This document shows positions 18,670-27,210 of a stretch of DNA of 64,000 bases, piece after piece. Source of the stretch: an uncultured Lachnospiraceae bacterium (GTDB lineage Bacteria > Bacillota > Clostridia > Lachnospirales > Lachnospiraceae); contig CALWBQ010000034.1 in assembly GCA_944376125.1 (NCBI GenBank), positions 62,001 to 126,000 on the forward strand, given 5' to 3'. The number at the start of each line of letters is the position of its first letter. The first letter of the stretch is position 1. The position numbers were made by a program, and so were the translations under genes. The notes under the pieces were generated by a model. It saw nothing but the letters and a program-made list of their open reading frames with translations. It ran no database searches and was not told where the DNA came from.

Positions 18670-20327
18670 GCCGACTCCTCCTTGACATAACCAGCTATAT
18701 TCACTGCATGGTCAGAAATTCTCTCCAGGTTGCTGACGGCGTCTAAAAAGATCACGCCGTTTTCCATTGTACATTCCATGTCAGCCAGCCGCTGCATATG
18801 GTTTTCTCTCAGATCCTCCTCCAGGCTGTCCACCTCTTCCTCCTTGCGGAATACCTGGCGCACCAGCGTCATATCGTGTTCCTTCCTGGCAGCCACAGCG
18901 CTGTCCACGGCCTCCTCGACAGATCGGATCATATTGTCCATCTCCTGGGATGCCTCACCGGAGAAGACGATACCGCTCTTTCTCTTTTCATCTGCCAGCT
19001 CTGCAAGGTTTTCACAGTGGTCACCCATCCGTTCCAGATCATTGATGGAATAAAACAAGTTCTTTACCAAAAGGTGCTGCTCATCATTCAGGGAATGATT
19101 ATTGATCTGAACCAGGTATCCGGTAAGGATCTTCTGCATGTTATTGATGATTTTCTCATTTTTATAGACCTGTTCAGCGCTGGCTTCTGTGTTGTGCAGA
19201 AGGGCATCGGCGGCAAGCCTCAGATTATCCTTCACCGTCTCTCCCATAGCAATGATCTCATGCTGGATCTGCTCGATGGCCAGAGAGGGGGTTTCCAAAA
19301 TACGTGCGTCCAGATGGCGGGACATTTCCTGATCCGGAGCATTTTCGTCCTCCTCGCCCTTTTTCTTCGGCACCAAAAAGCCTGACGCCTTCACCAGAAG
19401 ATTGGCAAAGGGGAAGAGAATAATCGTGTTGATCGTATTAAAGGAAGTATGGAAAATGGAGATATCCACACTGGTAATCGTTGAATTGGCCAGGACAGGG
19501 TTCATAGCAAAGACAATCGCCATCGCGATTCCAAAAATAACCGTTCCCACTACGTTAAAGAGCAGGTGAACAACTGCCGCCCTTTTTGCTGTCCTGTTGG
19601 CACCGATACTAGACAGGATCGCCGTAATACAGGTGCCGATATTCTGTCCAAGAGTGATAAAGATAGCTGACTGCCAGTTTACAATTCCGTTGAAAGCAAG
19701 GGTCTGAAGAATACCCACAGATGCAGACGAGCTCTGGATGATGGCTGTCACCACGGTTCCTGCCAGAATTCCCAACAGCGGGTTCTTTCCCAGCACGGTA
19801 AAAATCTGTGAAAAGATTGGTGCATCCTTGTAAGGCTCAATGGATGAGGACATAAACGTCAGACCGACAAAGAGAAAGCCAAATCCCGTTATGATCTCGC
19901 CGATATCCTTCTTCTTCGAATCTTTTGCGAACATGATCACAGCGGCGCCGATTCCTACTAACAGGGGCGCAAAGAAATCAGGCTTTAAGATCTCTCCCCA
20001 CTCACTCATAGAAACGATCCAGCTCGTCACCGTAGTACCGATATTGGCGCCCATGATGACCCCAACCGCCTGAGCTAAGTTCATAATCCCCGCATTTACA
20101 AATCCAACTACCATAACAGTCGTTGCAGAGCTGCTCTGGATGATGGCCGTAATCCCGGCTCCCAGGAGCACTCCCATCAGACGGTTTGAGGTCAATACCT
20201 CCAGCAGCCTCTGCATTCTGTGCCCCGCAGACTTCTGCAGGCCGTCTGCCATCTGATTCATTCCATACAGGAACATTCCCAGGCCGCCAATAAATTGGAA
20301 CAATACGCCAAGTGCTTCAATCTTCAT
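18651..20327 (-). CDS. Na+/phosphate cotransporter with C-terminal PhoU-like domain
   Basis: Sodium-driven inorganic phosphate importer of the NptA/PNaS family. Two inverted Na_Pi modules carry the signature glutamine-serine loops IIQSSSATTVMVV (about 61-73) and IIQSSSASVGILQ; eight or more membrane helices cover residues 10-320. A C-terminal helical PhoU-like region (about 350-550) probably couples transport to signalling. The ATG at 20327 follows GGAGG, giving 558 residues; upstream in-frame codons lie in the leader. It heads an operon with a two-component pair, replacing the pst-phoU arrangement usual for phosphate sensing. Confidence 0.92.
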   Translation of the reverse strand: MKIEALGVLFQFIGGLGMFLYGMNQMADGLQKSAGHRMQRLLEVLTSNRLMGVLLGAGITAIIQSSSATTVMVVGFVNAGIMNLAQAVGVIMGANIGTTVTSWIVSMSEWGEILKPDFFAPLLVGIGAAVIMFAKDSKKKDIGEIITGFGFLFVGLTFMSSSIEPYKDAPIFSQIFTVLGKNPLLGILAGTVVTAIIQSSSASVGILQTLAFNGIVNWQSAIFITLGQNIGTCITAILSSIGANRTAKRAAVVHLLFNVVGTVIFGIAMAIVFAMNPVLANSTITSVDISIFHTSFNTINTIILFPFANLLVKASGFLVPKKKGEEDENAPDQEMSRHLDARILETPSLAIEQIQHEIIAMGETVKDNLRLAADALLHNTEASAEQVYKNEKIINNMQKILTGYLVQINNHSLNDEQHLLVKNLFYSINDLERMGDHCENLAELADEKRKSGIVFSGEASQEMDNMIRSVEEAVDSAVAARKEHDMTLVRQVFRKEEEVDSLEEDLRENHMQRLADMECTMENGVIFLDAVSNLERISDHAVNIAGYVKEESAWSGSM

Positions 20328-20497
20328 ACTTTCCTCCATATTATTTTCCCATGATTTTGAGTAACCGTTCCGCCCTGCAGAATCATTTGACGGCCAATTC
20401 CTTTTATATTGGCAATTTTGCCGCATCCGTCCAAGTATGAATGGCACGGCGAAACCATTACGCTTTTGGCAGATGCCCTTTCGGGCAGAACCTTACC
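20328..20497 (-). other. Long structured leader of the phosphate operon
   Basis: About 160 bases separate the predicted transcription start near 20490 from the transporter ATG. The leader contains GCCC/GGGC with a GAAA loop (about 20474-20485) and a second hairpin, TTGCC with GGCAA-like sequence, near 20400-20420. It matches no riboswitch I can name. Confidence 0.35.
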
Positions 20498-20562
20498 ATT
20501 ATATTTTCACTCTATCAGCACAATGTAAAGTCTTTCTATGGCGAATGTAAAATTTATGTAAA
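20498..20562 (-). promoter_or_regulatory. Phased Pho-box-like repeats and -10 element of the phosphate operon
   Basis: Three TGTAAA motifs (TTTACA on the coding strand) start at 20524, 20546 and 20557, i.e. spaced 22 and 11 bases, one face of the helix; a degraded fourth (TCTATG) sits at the missing 20535 position. A TATAAT (20498-20503) lies 20 bases downstream of the nearest motif, which occupies the -35 region. PhoB/PhoP regulators bind 11-bp direct repeats of this type; the assignment to the regulator encoded here is inference. Confidence 0.65.
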
Positions 20563-20569
20563 ATTATGT

Positions 20570-21565
20570 CTATGACAGCAGTTCCCGGTACAGGTTCAGC
20601 ACATTTCTGTAAAATACTGCCTCGATCTCTGACGTAGTAAAGCCGGCTTTCTCCATGGCCTGGGCCAGTTTGGGCAGAGCAGCCGCTGAGGACAGCTCCA
20701 AACGGCCTCCGATCCCATCAAAATCAGAGCCCAGGCCAATGCAGCCGATCCCTCCTACCTGTCTGATATGCTTAATGTGGCGAACCATATCTTCCACCAG
20801 GCTCACCTCATCCTCCTCCCTCTCCCAGTCTCTCAGAAAAGCGGCGCAGAAATTGATTCCCATCACGCCGCCCCGGTCTGCCAGCTTCCGAATCATCCCG
20901 TCTGTGAGGTTTCTCGGGTGGGATGCCGCAGCCCTGGCATTGGAATGGCTGGCCACAAAGGGCTTCTTTGTGTGGGCAAACACATCCTGAATGCCGCGGT
21001 CGTTTAAGTGGGAGATATCTATGATCATACCCAGGCGCTCCATCTCTTCCAGAAAAGCGATCCCGGTCTCTGTCAGCCCATGCTCCGTGTCCGGAACTGT
21101 TTTTCCGGCGTCCGGTCCATCCCACACGATGCGGTTTGGCCAGGCCAGTCGGTTTGGGTAGTTCCAGGTGAGCGTCATCATCCGCACTCCCAGGCGGTAG
21201 AAATCTCTCAGCAGCTCCAGCCTGCCTAGGCAGACATCCCCCTCCTCAATGGTCAGAAGGGCCGACATCCTCCCGGCGCCCCAGTTTTCTTCAATCTCGC
21301 CCCAGGTTGTGACTGGGCGGATCCGGTTCCGGTTTTGATCCATCTCCTGGTAAAAAAGGTCTGCCATCTCCATCGCCTGCTCAAATGGCCGCTCATTGTC
21401 CTTAAGGCAGATAAAAAGAGCGAAATTCTGCAGGCCGTAATCCCCGGCCTCCATCTTGTCAAGGGCCACATGCAGGCCGTTCTCTGCCAGAGAAGCCTCT
21501 ATTCCCTCTTGTCTGAGCCGGTAAAGCTCGCCTATGGTATCGCAGTGCATGTCAGCTACTTTCAT
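20570..21565 (-). CDS. Membrane dipeptidase, peptidase family M19
   Basis: Renal-dipeptidase-type zinc enzyme of 331 residues. Metal site signatures: ADMHCDT (residues 4-10), the bridging Glu in LTIEEGD, and histidines in IDISHLND and VASHSNARA; GLGSDFDGIGG closes the active site. Members split dipeptides, often those with a D-amino acid, and related small amides. No signal peptide is visible, so it is probably cytoplasmic. It is flanked by the PspA gene terminator upstream and the Pho-box region downstream, so it seems to be a single-gene unit. Confidence 0.9.
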   Translation of the reverse strand: MKVADMHCDTIGELYRLRQEGIEASLAENGLHVALDKMEAGDYGLQNFALFICLKDNERPFEQAMEMADLFYQEMDQNRNRIRPVTTWGEIEENWGAGRMSALLTIEEGDVCLGRLELLRDFYRLGVRMMTLTWNYPNRLAWPNRIVWDGPDAGKTVPDTEHGLTETGIAFLEEMERLGMIIDISHLNDRGIQDVFAHTKKPFVASHSNARAAASHPRNLTDGMIRKLADRGGVMGINFCAAFLRDWEREEDEVSLVEDMVRHIKHIRQVGGIGCIGLGSDFDGIGGRLELSSAAALPKLAQAMEKAGFTTSEIEAVFYRNVLNLYRELLS

Positions 21566-21602
21566 CTCTTCCTCCTCGTTTCAGCACTCAAAATTTCCAA
21601 AA

Positions 21603-21662
21603 TCAAATGAAAATATCCCCGCCGGAATTTCTGTTCTTCTGCGCAGAATTTTCCAGCGGGGA
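21603..21662 (-). terminator. Terminator after the PspA-like gene
   Basis: GCGGGGA/TCCCCGC arms (21616-21622 with 21656-21662) enclose a second stem of GGAA/TTCC and CAGA/TCTG. On the minus strand ATATTTTCATTTGATTTTG follows. It lies just ahead of the dipeptidase gene. Confidence 0.6.
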
Positions 21663-21671
21663 CAGCGCGCG

Positions 21672-22340
21672 CTACTCCATTCCCAATTTCTTTTTTAATT
21701 CTGCCAGGGCATCATCCACATCGGGAGCAGAATACTTCGCCTTCAAATCTTCCTCTGCCGCATCTTCCGCCCCTGTCAACTCCGCCATAGCCTCCTGAGC
21801 GGCCAAATCTGCATCGATTCTCTCAGCCATCTCATTGAATTTGCTCAGGCTTCCAGCTACATTCCTGGATTTCAGCTCATTGGCCTTCTGCTGGCTTCTG
21901 GCTGCCACGGCCTTGGATTTCAATTCTTCCTTTTTCATCTCCATCCCGCGGATCTGATCTGCAAAGGAATTGAGGGCAGCCTCCGCTTTTTCGGCCGCCT
22001 CTTCACATTTATCTACATCCTCCTGCTGGGCTTCGCTCTGACTCTTTGCCTCCATCATATTCTGCAGAGCTTTTCTGGCATCACCGTCGTTTCCGGCTTT
22101 TACTGCCTTCTCCGCGATCGACTGCCATTGGGCCTCCTCCCCTTTCAGCTCATCCAGCTTCTTCCTGGCCACAGTCAGGCTGCCTTTTACGGAAGCCGTC
22201 TCCTTCAGCATCACCGCATACTCTTCTTTTGCATCAACCAGGCATTGGTCAATGATCTTCTCCGGATCCTCAAAACGGGTCAGTAAATCGTTTACATTTG
22301 ATTTTACAATCAAACTGATTCTCTCAAAAACAGTTGCCAC
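21672..22340 (-). CDS. PspA/IM30 family membrane-remodelling protein
   Basis: A 222-residue, almost wholly helical coiled-coil protein of the PspA/IM30 (ESCRT-III-like) family. It has the amphipathic start ATVFERISLIVKSNVNDLL and the conserved segment FEDPEKIIDQCL, then long coiled coils rich in Glu, Lys and Ala. Such proteins bind and repair the inner leaflet of the stressed membrane. The start is GTG, chosen because GGAGGAG lies at the proper distance and the frame opens there. It begins only 3 bases after the TPM-like gene, so both are translated from one mRNA. Confidence 0.88.
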   Translation of the reverse strand: MATVFERISLIVKSNVNDLLTRFEDPEKIIDQCLVDAKEEYAVMLKETASVKGSLTVARKKLDELKGEEAQWQSIAEKAVKAGNDGDARKALQNMMEAKSQSEAQQEDVDKCEEAAEKAEAALNSFADQIRGMEMKKEELKSKAVAARSQQKANELKSRNVAGSLSKFNEMAERIDADLAAQEAMAELTGAEDAAEEDLKAKYSAPDVDDALAELKKKLGME

Positions 22341-22343
22341 AAT

Positions 22344-23396
22344 CTACTCCTCCTTCTTCTCACTATATTTTTCTTTCAGCTCAGCATCTGCAAGATTTTC
22401 AATCGGTGTCTCCAAGATTTTTCGCTTCTCTTCCGCCGCTTTCGCATCTGCACGCTTTTTATTTACAATCACGCAGCCGCAGACTGCAATCACCGCAACG
22501 GCACCGACTGCAATCACAACCCCCATCAAAATATCTTTCGATGTCGTTGTCTTTCTCATAATCCGCTGGCCGGCCTTCTCAAATACCTCAGAAAAGTATT
22601 CATTGTCATCCAGGTCCGATGTATAATAGTAATCCGCGTAATCATAGATGATCTCCTGAGCCTCCTCGTCGATCACGGAAGACGCCTGATTCCCTATGTA
22701 CAGGTACTCTTTGTACTGGCCCGCCGCATATTCCATGAACAGGAAAATCAGGTGCCCCTCATCCTGAAACAGCGAATCATAGGTTTCCTGCAGATAGCTC
22801 TCGGCCTCCCCGTCTGTAAGGTCTGCACCTTTCCCATTGACCTGGTCCGTAATAATCACATAGGGCTGCACCCCTGTGTCCTCGTAGAATTTTCTCAATC
22901 CCCGGATCATCTCTGACTTGTTTGTGATCCAGCCAGAATGATCTTCAAACCATTCCGTACTTTCCACACAGCTCCCGGACGGAAGAGGCTCCCGGTTTAC
23001 CGTGCTGACGGTCACCTCCCCGTTGCTGCTGGTTTTCCAGCCGGATGGCCTTGCCATAAAAAACATACAGCAAATCACGATCAGGAAAATAACAGCGGCT
23101 GAGAGGAGCCCGGCCCCCACTCCTTCATACCTGGGCCTGCCGTAGACTCTTGGTCTTCCCCAGAAGATCCATTCTCTTCGGGGCGGTCTGGGCGGCCTCG
23201 GCGGTCTGGGTGCTCTGGGCTGTCTGAACGGCCCGGGTCCAAATGAAGGACCAGCTCCCCTAAGGGGTCTTCCGCCTCTGCCTGATGATGTACTTGATCT
23301 TGATCTCCCTGAAAAACTTCTGGAAGAGCTGGAATGGCTGGAACTGCTTCTCCCTGGCCTTCCGCCTCTTCCCCCTGATGCGCCTCCTCTGCCCAT
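22344..23396 (-). CDS. Two-helix membrane protein with TPM-like domain and Gly/Ser/Arg/Pro-rich N-terminus
   Basis: A 350-residue protein. Residues 1-75 are low complexity (GRGG, SSSS, then PRPPRPPRPPRR); a membrane segment follows at about 98-118. The next 140 residues (CVESTEWFEDHSGWI, VQPYVIITDQVNG, YLQETYDSLF, HLIFLFMEY) resemble a TPM-type domain, and a second membrane segment lies at about 284-306 before a charged tail. Function is unknown. It is coupled to pspA, suggesting a role in envelope stress. Arg-rich N-termini of similar composition also occur in the VanW protein of this window. Confidence 0.7.
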   Translation of the reverse strand: MGRGGASGGRGGRPGRSSSSHSSSSRSFSGRSRSSTSSGRGGRPLRGAGPSFGPGPFRQPRAPRPPRPPRPPRREWIFWGRPRVYGRPRYEGVGAGLLSAAVIFLIVICCMFFMARPSGWKTSSNGEVTVSTVNREPLPSGSCVESTEWFEDHSGWITNKSEMIRGLRKFYEDTGVQPYVIITDQVNGKGADLTDGEAESYLQETYDSLFQDEGHLIFLFMEYAAGQYKEYLYIGNQASSVIDEEAQEIIYDYADYYYTSDLDDNEYFSEVFEKAGQRIMRKTTTSKDILMGVVIAVGAVAVIAVCGCVIVNKKRADAKAAEEKRKILETPIENLADAELKEKYSEKKEE

Positions 23397-23474
23397 GGGT
23401 CACCTCCCAATCTCCATTTGTCTGACGCTATGATTTACTAGTATACCGTATTCTTCCCAAAAAAGATACTTCTT

Positions 23475-23521
23475 TTTAAAAATAAGACATGGGATGCCGG
23501 CTGCACGGTGCCCCATGTCTT
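23475..23521 (-). terminator. Terminator of the exporter operon
   Basis: AAGACATGGG pairs with CCCATGTCTT (23484-23493 with 23512-23521) and is followed on the minus strand by ATTTTTAAAAAG. It lies 14 bases past the permease stop. Confidence 0.85.
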
Positions 23522-23535
23522 ATCTTTCTTTTTGC

Positions 23536-24714
23536 TTACTCACTCCTCAGAGCATCTATCGGATTGAGCCGGGCGGCCCTGTTTGCTGGCATATAGCCGA
23601 ACAATAATCCGATGCCGACTGATACGCTGAAGGAGATCAGGATCGCTCCGAAGGTCGGATTGGCCGTGATTCCCATGAGAGAACCCACCAGCCTGGTCGC
23701 CACACTTCCTACCAGAATGCCGATAACACCTCCCATGGAGCTGGTCACTGCGGCCTCGATGACAAACTGCTGCATAATCACACGTTTCTTTGCCCCCAGA
23801 GATTTGCGGATGCCAATCTCCCGGGTTCTCTCCGTAACAGAAACCAGCATGATGTTCATAACGCCGACACCTGCTACCAGCAGGGAGATCCCGGCAATGC
23901 CTCCCAGCATGGCAGACATCATACCAATCTGCTCATTTAGAGAATCCAGCATCTCGCTGTTGGCAGTGACATTATACAGATCGTCGTCCTTAAAGATTCC
24001 CTGGAGAAATTCCTCCAGAAGGTCTTTGCATTCTTCTGTATCGTCCGTACTGTTGGTTGCAAAAATATAGTTTGTAATATCTGCATTCCTGGACATCTTT
24101 GTCGCAACGCTGTAGGGCATCCAGACGAAATCATCCGTCCCGCCTTCTTCCAGCTCATCCTCATCCTGGCGCTCTACCACACCTACAATCTTAAACGCAT
24201 ATCCGCCGATCTTTAGAGTCTGGTTTAAAGCGGCCTCTACGCCTCCGTACAGCTCATTGGCTACAAAATATCCTACCACACAGACTTTCTGCCGGCTCAT
24301 AATGTCCGAATACTGAATATTCCGCCCTACGGCCAAATCATAGCCCATCATATCCAGATATTCCTCACTGTAACCTCCTACACTGGTAGCAGACAGATTG
24401 TCGTTTCCATGCTTGATAACCGTAGCAACCGAAACCTGCGGGGTCATTTGGGCAAAAAGATCCTTATGCTCTTCGTAAAATCCGTACATGTCATCATCAC
24501 TGACTGACCTGGTCTCAATATTGGTCACCCGGACAGTCATCCGGTTGACGCCCATGCTGGCAAAACTTTCTACCACCGTGGACATATAGGCATTGACCAC
24601 ACTGACCAGGATGATAACAGAGGCAACGCCGATAATAATTCCCAGCATTGTCAGAAAAGACCGCATTTTGTTGCCTCTGATACTTCTCAGGGCCATTTTA
24701 AAGGATTGCAGCAT
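23536..24714 (-). CDS. MacB/FtsX-type ABC transporter permease
   Basis: A 392-residue permease with one N-terminal membrane segment (about 18-40), a MacB-like extracytoplasmic core of about 220 residues (VRVTNIETRSVSDDD onward), and three C-terminal membrane helices forming the FtsX domain (ERTREIGIRKSLGAKKRVI is its signature loop). MacB-type transporters are mechanotransducers that drive extrusion by partner proteins. The start overlaps the ATPase gene by 17 bases. With the adaptor and ATPase it forms a MacAB-like exporter for a peptide, drug or lipid, cargo unknown. Confidence 0.92.
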   Translation of the reverse strand: MLQSFKMALRSIRGNKMRSFLTMLGIIIGVASVIILVSVVNAYMSTVVESFASMGVNRMTVRVTNIETRSVSDDDMYGFYEEHKDLFAQMTPQVSVATVIKHGNDNLSATSVGGYSEEYLDMMGYDLAVGRNIQYSDIMSRQKVCVVGYFVANELYGGVEAALNQTLKIGGYAFKIVGVVERQDEDELEEGGTDDFVWMPYSVATKMSRNADITNYIFATNSTDDTEECKDLLEEFLQGIFKDDDLYNVTANSEMLDSLNEQIGMMSAMLGGIAGISLLVAGVGVMNIMLVSVTERTREIGIRKSLGAKKRVIMQQFVIEAAVTSSMGGVIGILVGSVATRLVGSLMGITANPTFGAILISFSVSVGIGLLFGYMPANRAARLNPIDALRSE

Positions 24715-25420
24715 ACTCTTTTACATCTCCGTCAAAATTAATCTTCCCATCATGGATCCGGACAACCCTCTTGGCCTCCATAGCTATGGAACTGTCGTGG
24801 GTAATCATCACGATGGTATTCCCTTCTTCATTAAGCTGTTTCAAAAAATTCAGCACATCACGGCTCGTTCTGGAATCCAGAGCTCCTGTCGGCTCATCCG
24901 CCAAAATCAGGGAGGGATTTCCTGCCAGGGCCCTTGCAATAGAAACCCTCTGCTGTTGGCCGCCTGACAGCTGAGAAGGCATATTTTTGTATTTTTCTTT
25001 CAACCCTACTTTTTCCAAAGCTGCCATGGCTCTCTCTCTCCGCTCGGCAGCTCCCACCCCTGCATATAAAAGGGGCAGCTCTACATTCTCCAGAAGATTC
25101 AATTTGGGAAGAAGATTGTACTGCTGGAAGATAAAACCGATCATCTTGTTGCGGATCTCTGCCAGCTCGTCGTCCGTCATATCGCTGACATCCTCACCGC
25201 CCAAATGGTATTCTCCTTCTGTCGGCACATCCAGAGCACCGATAATATTCATCAGGGTAGACTTTCCGCTTCCCGATTTGCCGACAATGGCGACAAACTC
25301 CCCCTTGTAGATGGTCAGTGTGATCCCGTCATTGGCGCGAACCTCCTCATCCCCCATCTGGTAGATCTTATAAATGTCTTTCAGCTCAATCAGCGGCTCT
25401 CTGTTTTCCCTTTCTTCCAT
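24698..25420 (-). CDS. ABC transporter ATPase, MacB/LolD type
   Basis: A 240-residue nucleotide-binding subunit: Walker A GKSGSGKST, Q-loop FIFQQYNLL, signature LSGGQQQRV, Walker B LILADEPTGALD and the H-loop histidine in MITHD. The sequence class is that of LolD/MacB ATPases that pair with FtsX-type permeases, as with the overlapping next gene. The ATG at 25420 follows GGGAGG; a TTG seven codons upstream is less likely. Confidence 0.94.
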   Translation of the reverse strand: MEERENREPLIELKDIYKIYQMGDEEVRANDGITLTIYKGEFVAIVGKSGSGKSTLMNIIGALDVPTEGEYHLGGEDVSDMTDDELAEIRNKMIGFIFQQYNLLPKLNLLENVELPLLYAGVGAAERRERAMAALEKVGLKEKYKNMPSQLSGGQQQRVSIARALAGNPSLILADEPTGALDSRTSRDVLNFLKQLNEEGNTIVMITHDSSIAMEAKRVVRIHDGKINFDGDVKEYAAIL

Positions 25421-25502
25421 GGAATCCTCCCTCTTTGACAAATCCGGCCTGGCCGGCTGGATTTTTACATATCAATCATCTCTCTGCCGGAGGAACCTGC
25501 CG

Positions 25503-27191
25503 TCAAGGCCGGCCGCCTCCCGGGCCGCCTCCGCCGGGCATTCCGCCGCCTCCCGGGCCGCCCATCATCATGCCCATCATGCCGTTGCTGCTGGCTGAGG
25601 ATTCATTGACGTAGACTTCATCTCCTTCTGACAGGCCATCCAGGATCTCAACATACTCATCATTGGTCAGCCCTACCGTCACTTCCACGGACCGGAAACC
25701 TGCCGGGACTCCGTCCACAGACTCTGTAACCGTATCATCCTTGACATACACCCGGTTTCCTCTCATCAGCGCATCCACCGGTATGGTCAGGGCATCCTCC
25801 GCCTCATCCAGAATAATGACGCCGTCCACATTCATTCCTGGGAGCAGATCCCCCGCATCATCCAGGGTCACAGTCACCGGGTAATTGGTAACCCCGTTGC
25901 TGTAGCTGCTTTGCAGGCTCACATTCGTCACAGTCCCCGTAAAGGTCTGCCCCTCAAAGGCATCTGCCGTCACCTCAACCTTCTGTCCCACCTCCACGCT
26001 CTGGATATCCAGCTCGTCAATAGACATCTCAAAAGTCAGGGCAGACAGATCATAAATCACTGCCAGGGTTGTGTCAGAGGAACTGGAACGGCTGATATTG
26101 TCCCCCGCCTTCACCGCTTTCTGTATCACTTCACCAGAGATCGGCGCTGTAATCGTATAATTTTCCAGATTGTTCTGGGTTGTCTCCAGATTATTCTGGG
26201 CATTTTCCAGGCTTTCCTCCGCCTGGTCTATAGCATCTTCATAGTTCTTCAGCAGATCGCTGGCAGATTTAGCCGTAATAGTAAAAATAGGCGTCCCCTC
26301 TGTAACATAATCGCCTTCGCTCACCAGAAGGGTCTCTATCTGTACGTTCGCATTGCCTGACATGTCAACGCTCATAGTCTTGTCTACCGATACTGTAAAG
26401 GTCCCCTCCGCGCTGCAGACAAAATCTCCCACCTGAGCCGTCGCCGCCATATCGGTCGTCATACCTCCGGGGTTGGCCACCGTGATGGTGACGTAGCGCA
26501 CCAGCCGTCCTCCGCTCAGAGTCTCATCCATGCTGCTGACAGTTGTAACCATCCCCGGCAGCTGCTCTCCAGTAGCAGTCAGCGTTATGATGGCATTGCT
26601 GCCCACTGCAATCTGCTCTGCCTCTTCCCTCAGGAAAGGGACTCTCAATTTCATCATGGCATCGCTGTAGATATCTGCGATCTGGGAGCCGTTGCTGACC
26701 TTATCTCCAGCTTCAATATATAAGTTTTTAATGTAGCCGGTTTCCGTAGCTTTATATGTATTTCCGCTCCACTCTGATGCAGCCTCATTGTAGTCAGCCT
26801 GAGCCTCTGCGTAAGATTTCTGAGCTCTCTCCAGACTGTTGTTTGCAGATTCTAACTGGGAATCAATTGAAGAAGGATCGATCTCATAGAGGATCTGGCC
26901 TTCTGTCACCTGATCCCCTTCCTCGAAATCAGCAGAGAGCACTTCCCCTTCCACCAGGGATGTGATGGTATAGGTATCCTTTGCCTGAAGCGTTCCAGAA
27001 GAAGACAGCTCCGATGTGATGTTCTGCCGGGTCACGACAGCCGTTCGCTGGTTCTCAGCTTCCCCAGAGACGGGCCTTGCTCTCCTCATGGACATTGCCG
27101 CCACGATCGCCGCAGCGATGACCGCCAGTATGATGAGAATCACCACTGACTTTTTCACTTTTCTTTTTTTCTTTCTGCTTTTCTTTTCCAT
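25503..27191 (-). CDS. HlyD/MacA-like membrane-fusion adaptor with a double lipoyl region and Gly-rich tail
   Basis: A 562-residue adaptor subunit. A Lys/Arg-rich N-terminus precedes a membrane anchor at about 17-38. Two lipoyl-like segments follow, the first around TYTITSLVEGEVLSADFEEGDQVTEGQIL and the second around LVSEGDYVTEGTPIF, each with its own coiled-coil stretch (SLERAQKSYAEAQADYNEA; SLENAQNNLETTQNNLEN). A beta-barrel region (MSIDELDIQSVEVGQKVEV) is next, ending in a Met/Gly/Pro-rich tail. The two lipoyl units suggest internal duplication, making it longer than typical MacA (about 370). AGGAG precedes the ATG at 27191. It directly follows the SLH gene. Confidence 0.87.
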   Translation of the reverse strand: MEKKSRKKKRKVKKSVVILIILAVIAAAIVAAMSMRRARPVSGEAENQRTAVVTRQNITSELSSSGTLQAKDTYTITSLVEGEVLSADFEEGDQVTEGQILYEIDPSSIDSQLESANNSLERAQKSYAEAQADYNEAASEWSGNTYKATETGYIKNLYIEAGDKVSNGSQIADIYSDAMMKLRVPFLREEAEQIAVGSNAIITLTATGEQLPGMVTTVSSMDETLSGGRLVRYVTITVANPGGMTTDMAATAQVGDFVCSAEGTFTVSVDKTMSVDMSGNANVQIETLLVSEGDYVTEGTPIFTITAKSASDLLKNYEDAIDQAEESLENAQNNLETTQNNLENYTITAPISGEVIQKAVKAGDNISRSSSSDTTLAVIYDLSALTFEMSIDELDIQSVEVGQKVEVTADAFEGQTFTGTVTNVSLQSSYSNGVTNYPVTVTLDDAGDLLPGMNVDGVIILDEAEDALTIPVDALMRGNRVYVKDDTVTESVDGVPAGFRSVEVTVGLTNDEYVEILDGLSEGDEVYVNESSASSNGMMGMMMGGPGGGGMPGGGGPGGGRP

Positions 27192-27210
27192 CTTTGCTCT
27201 CCTGCTCACA

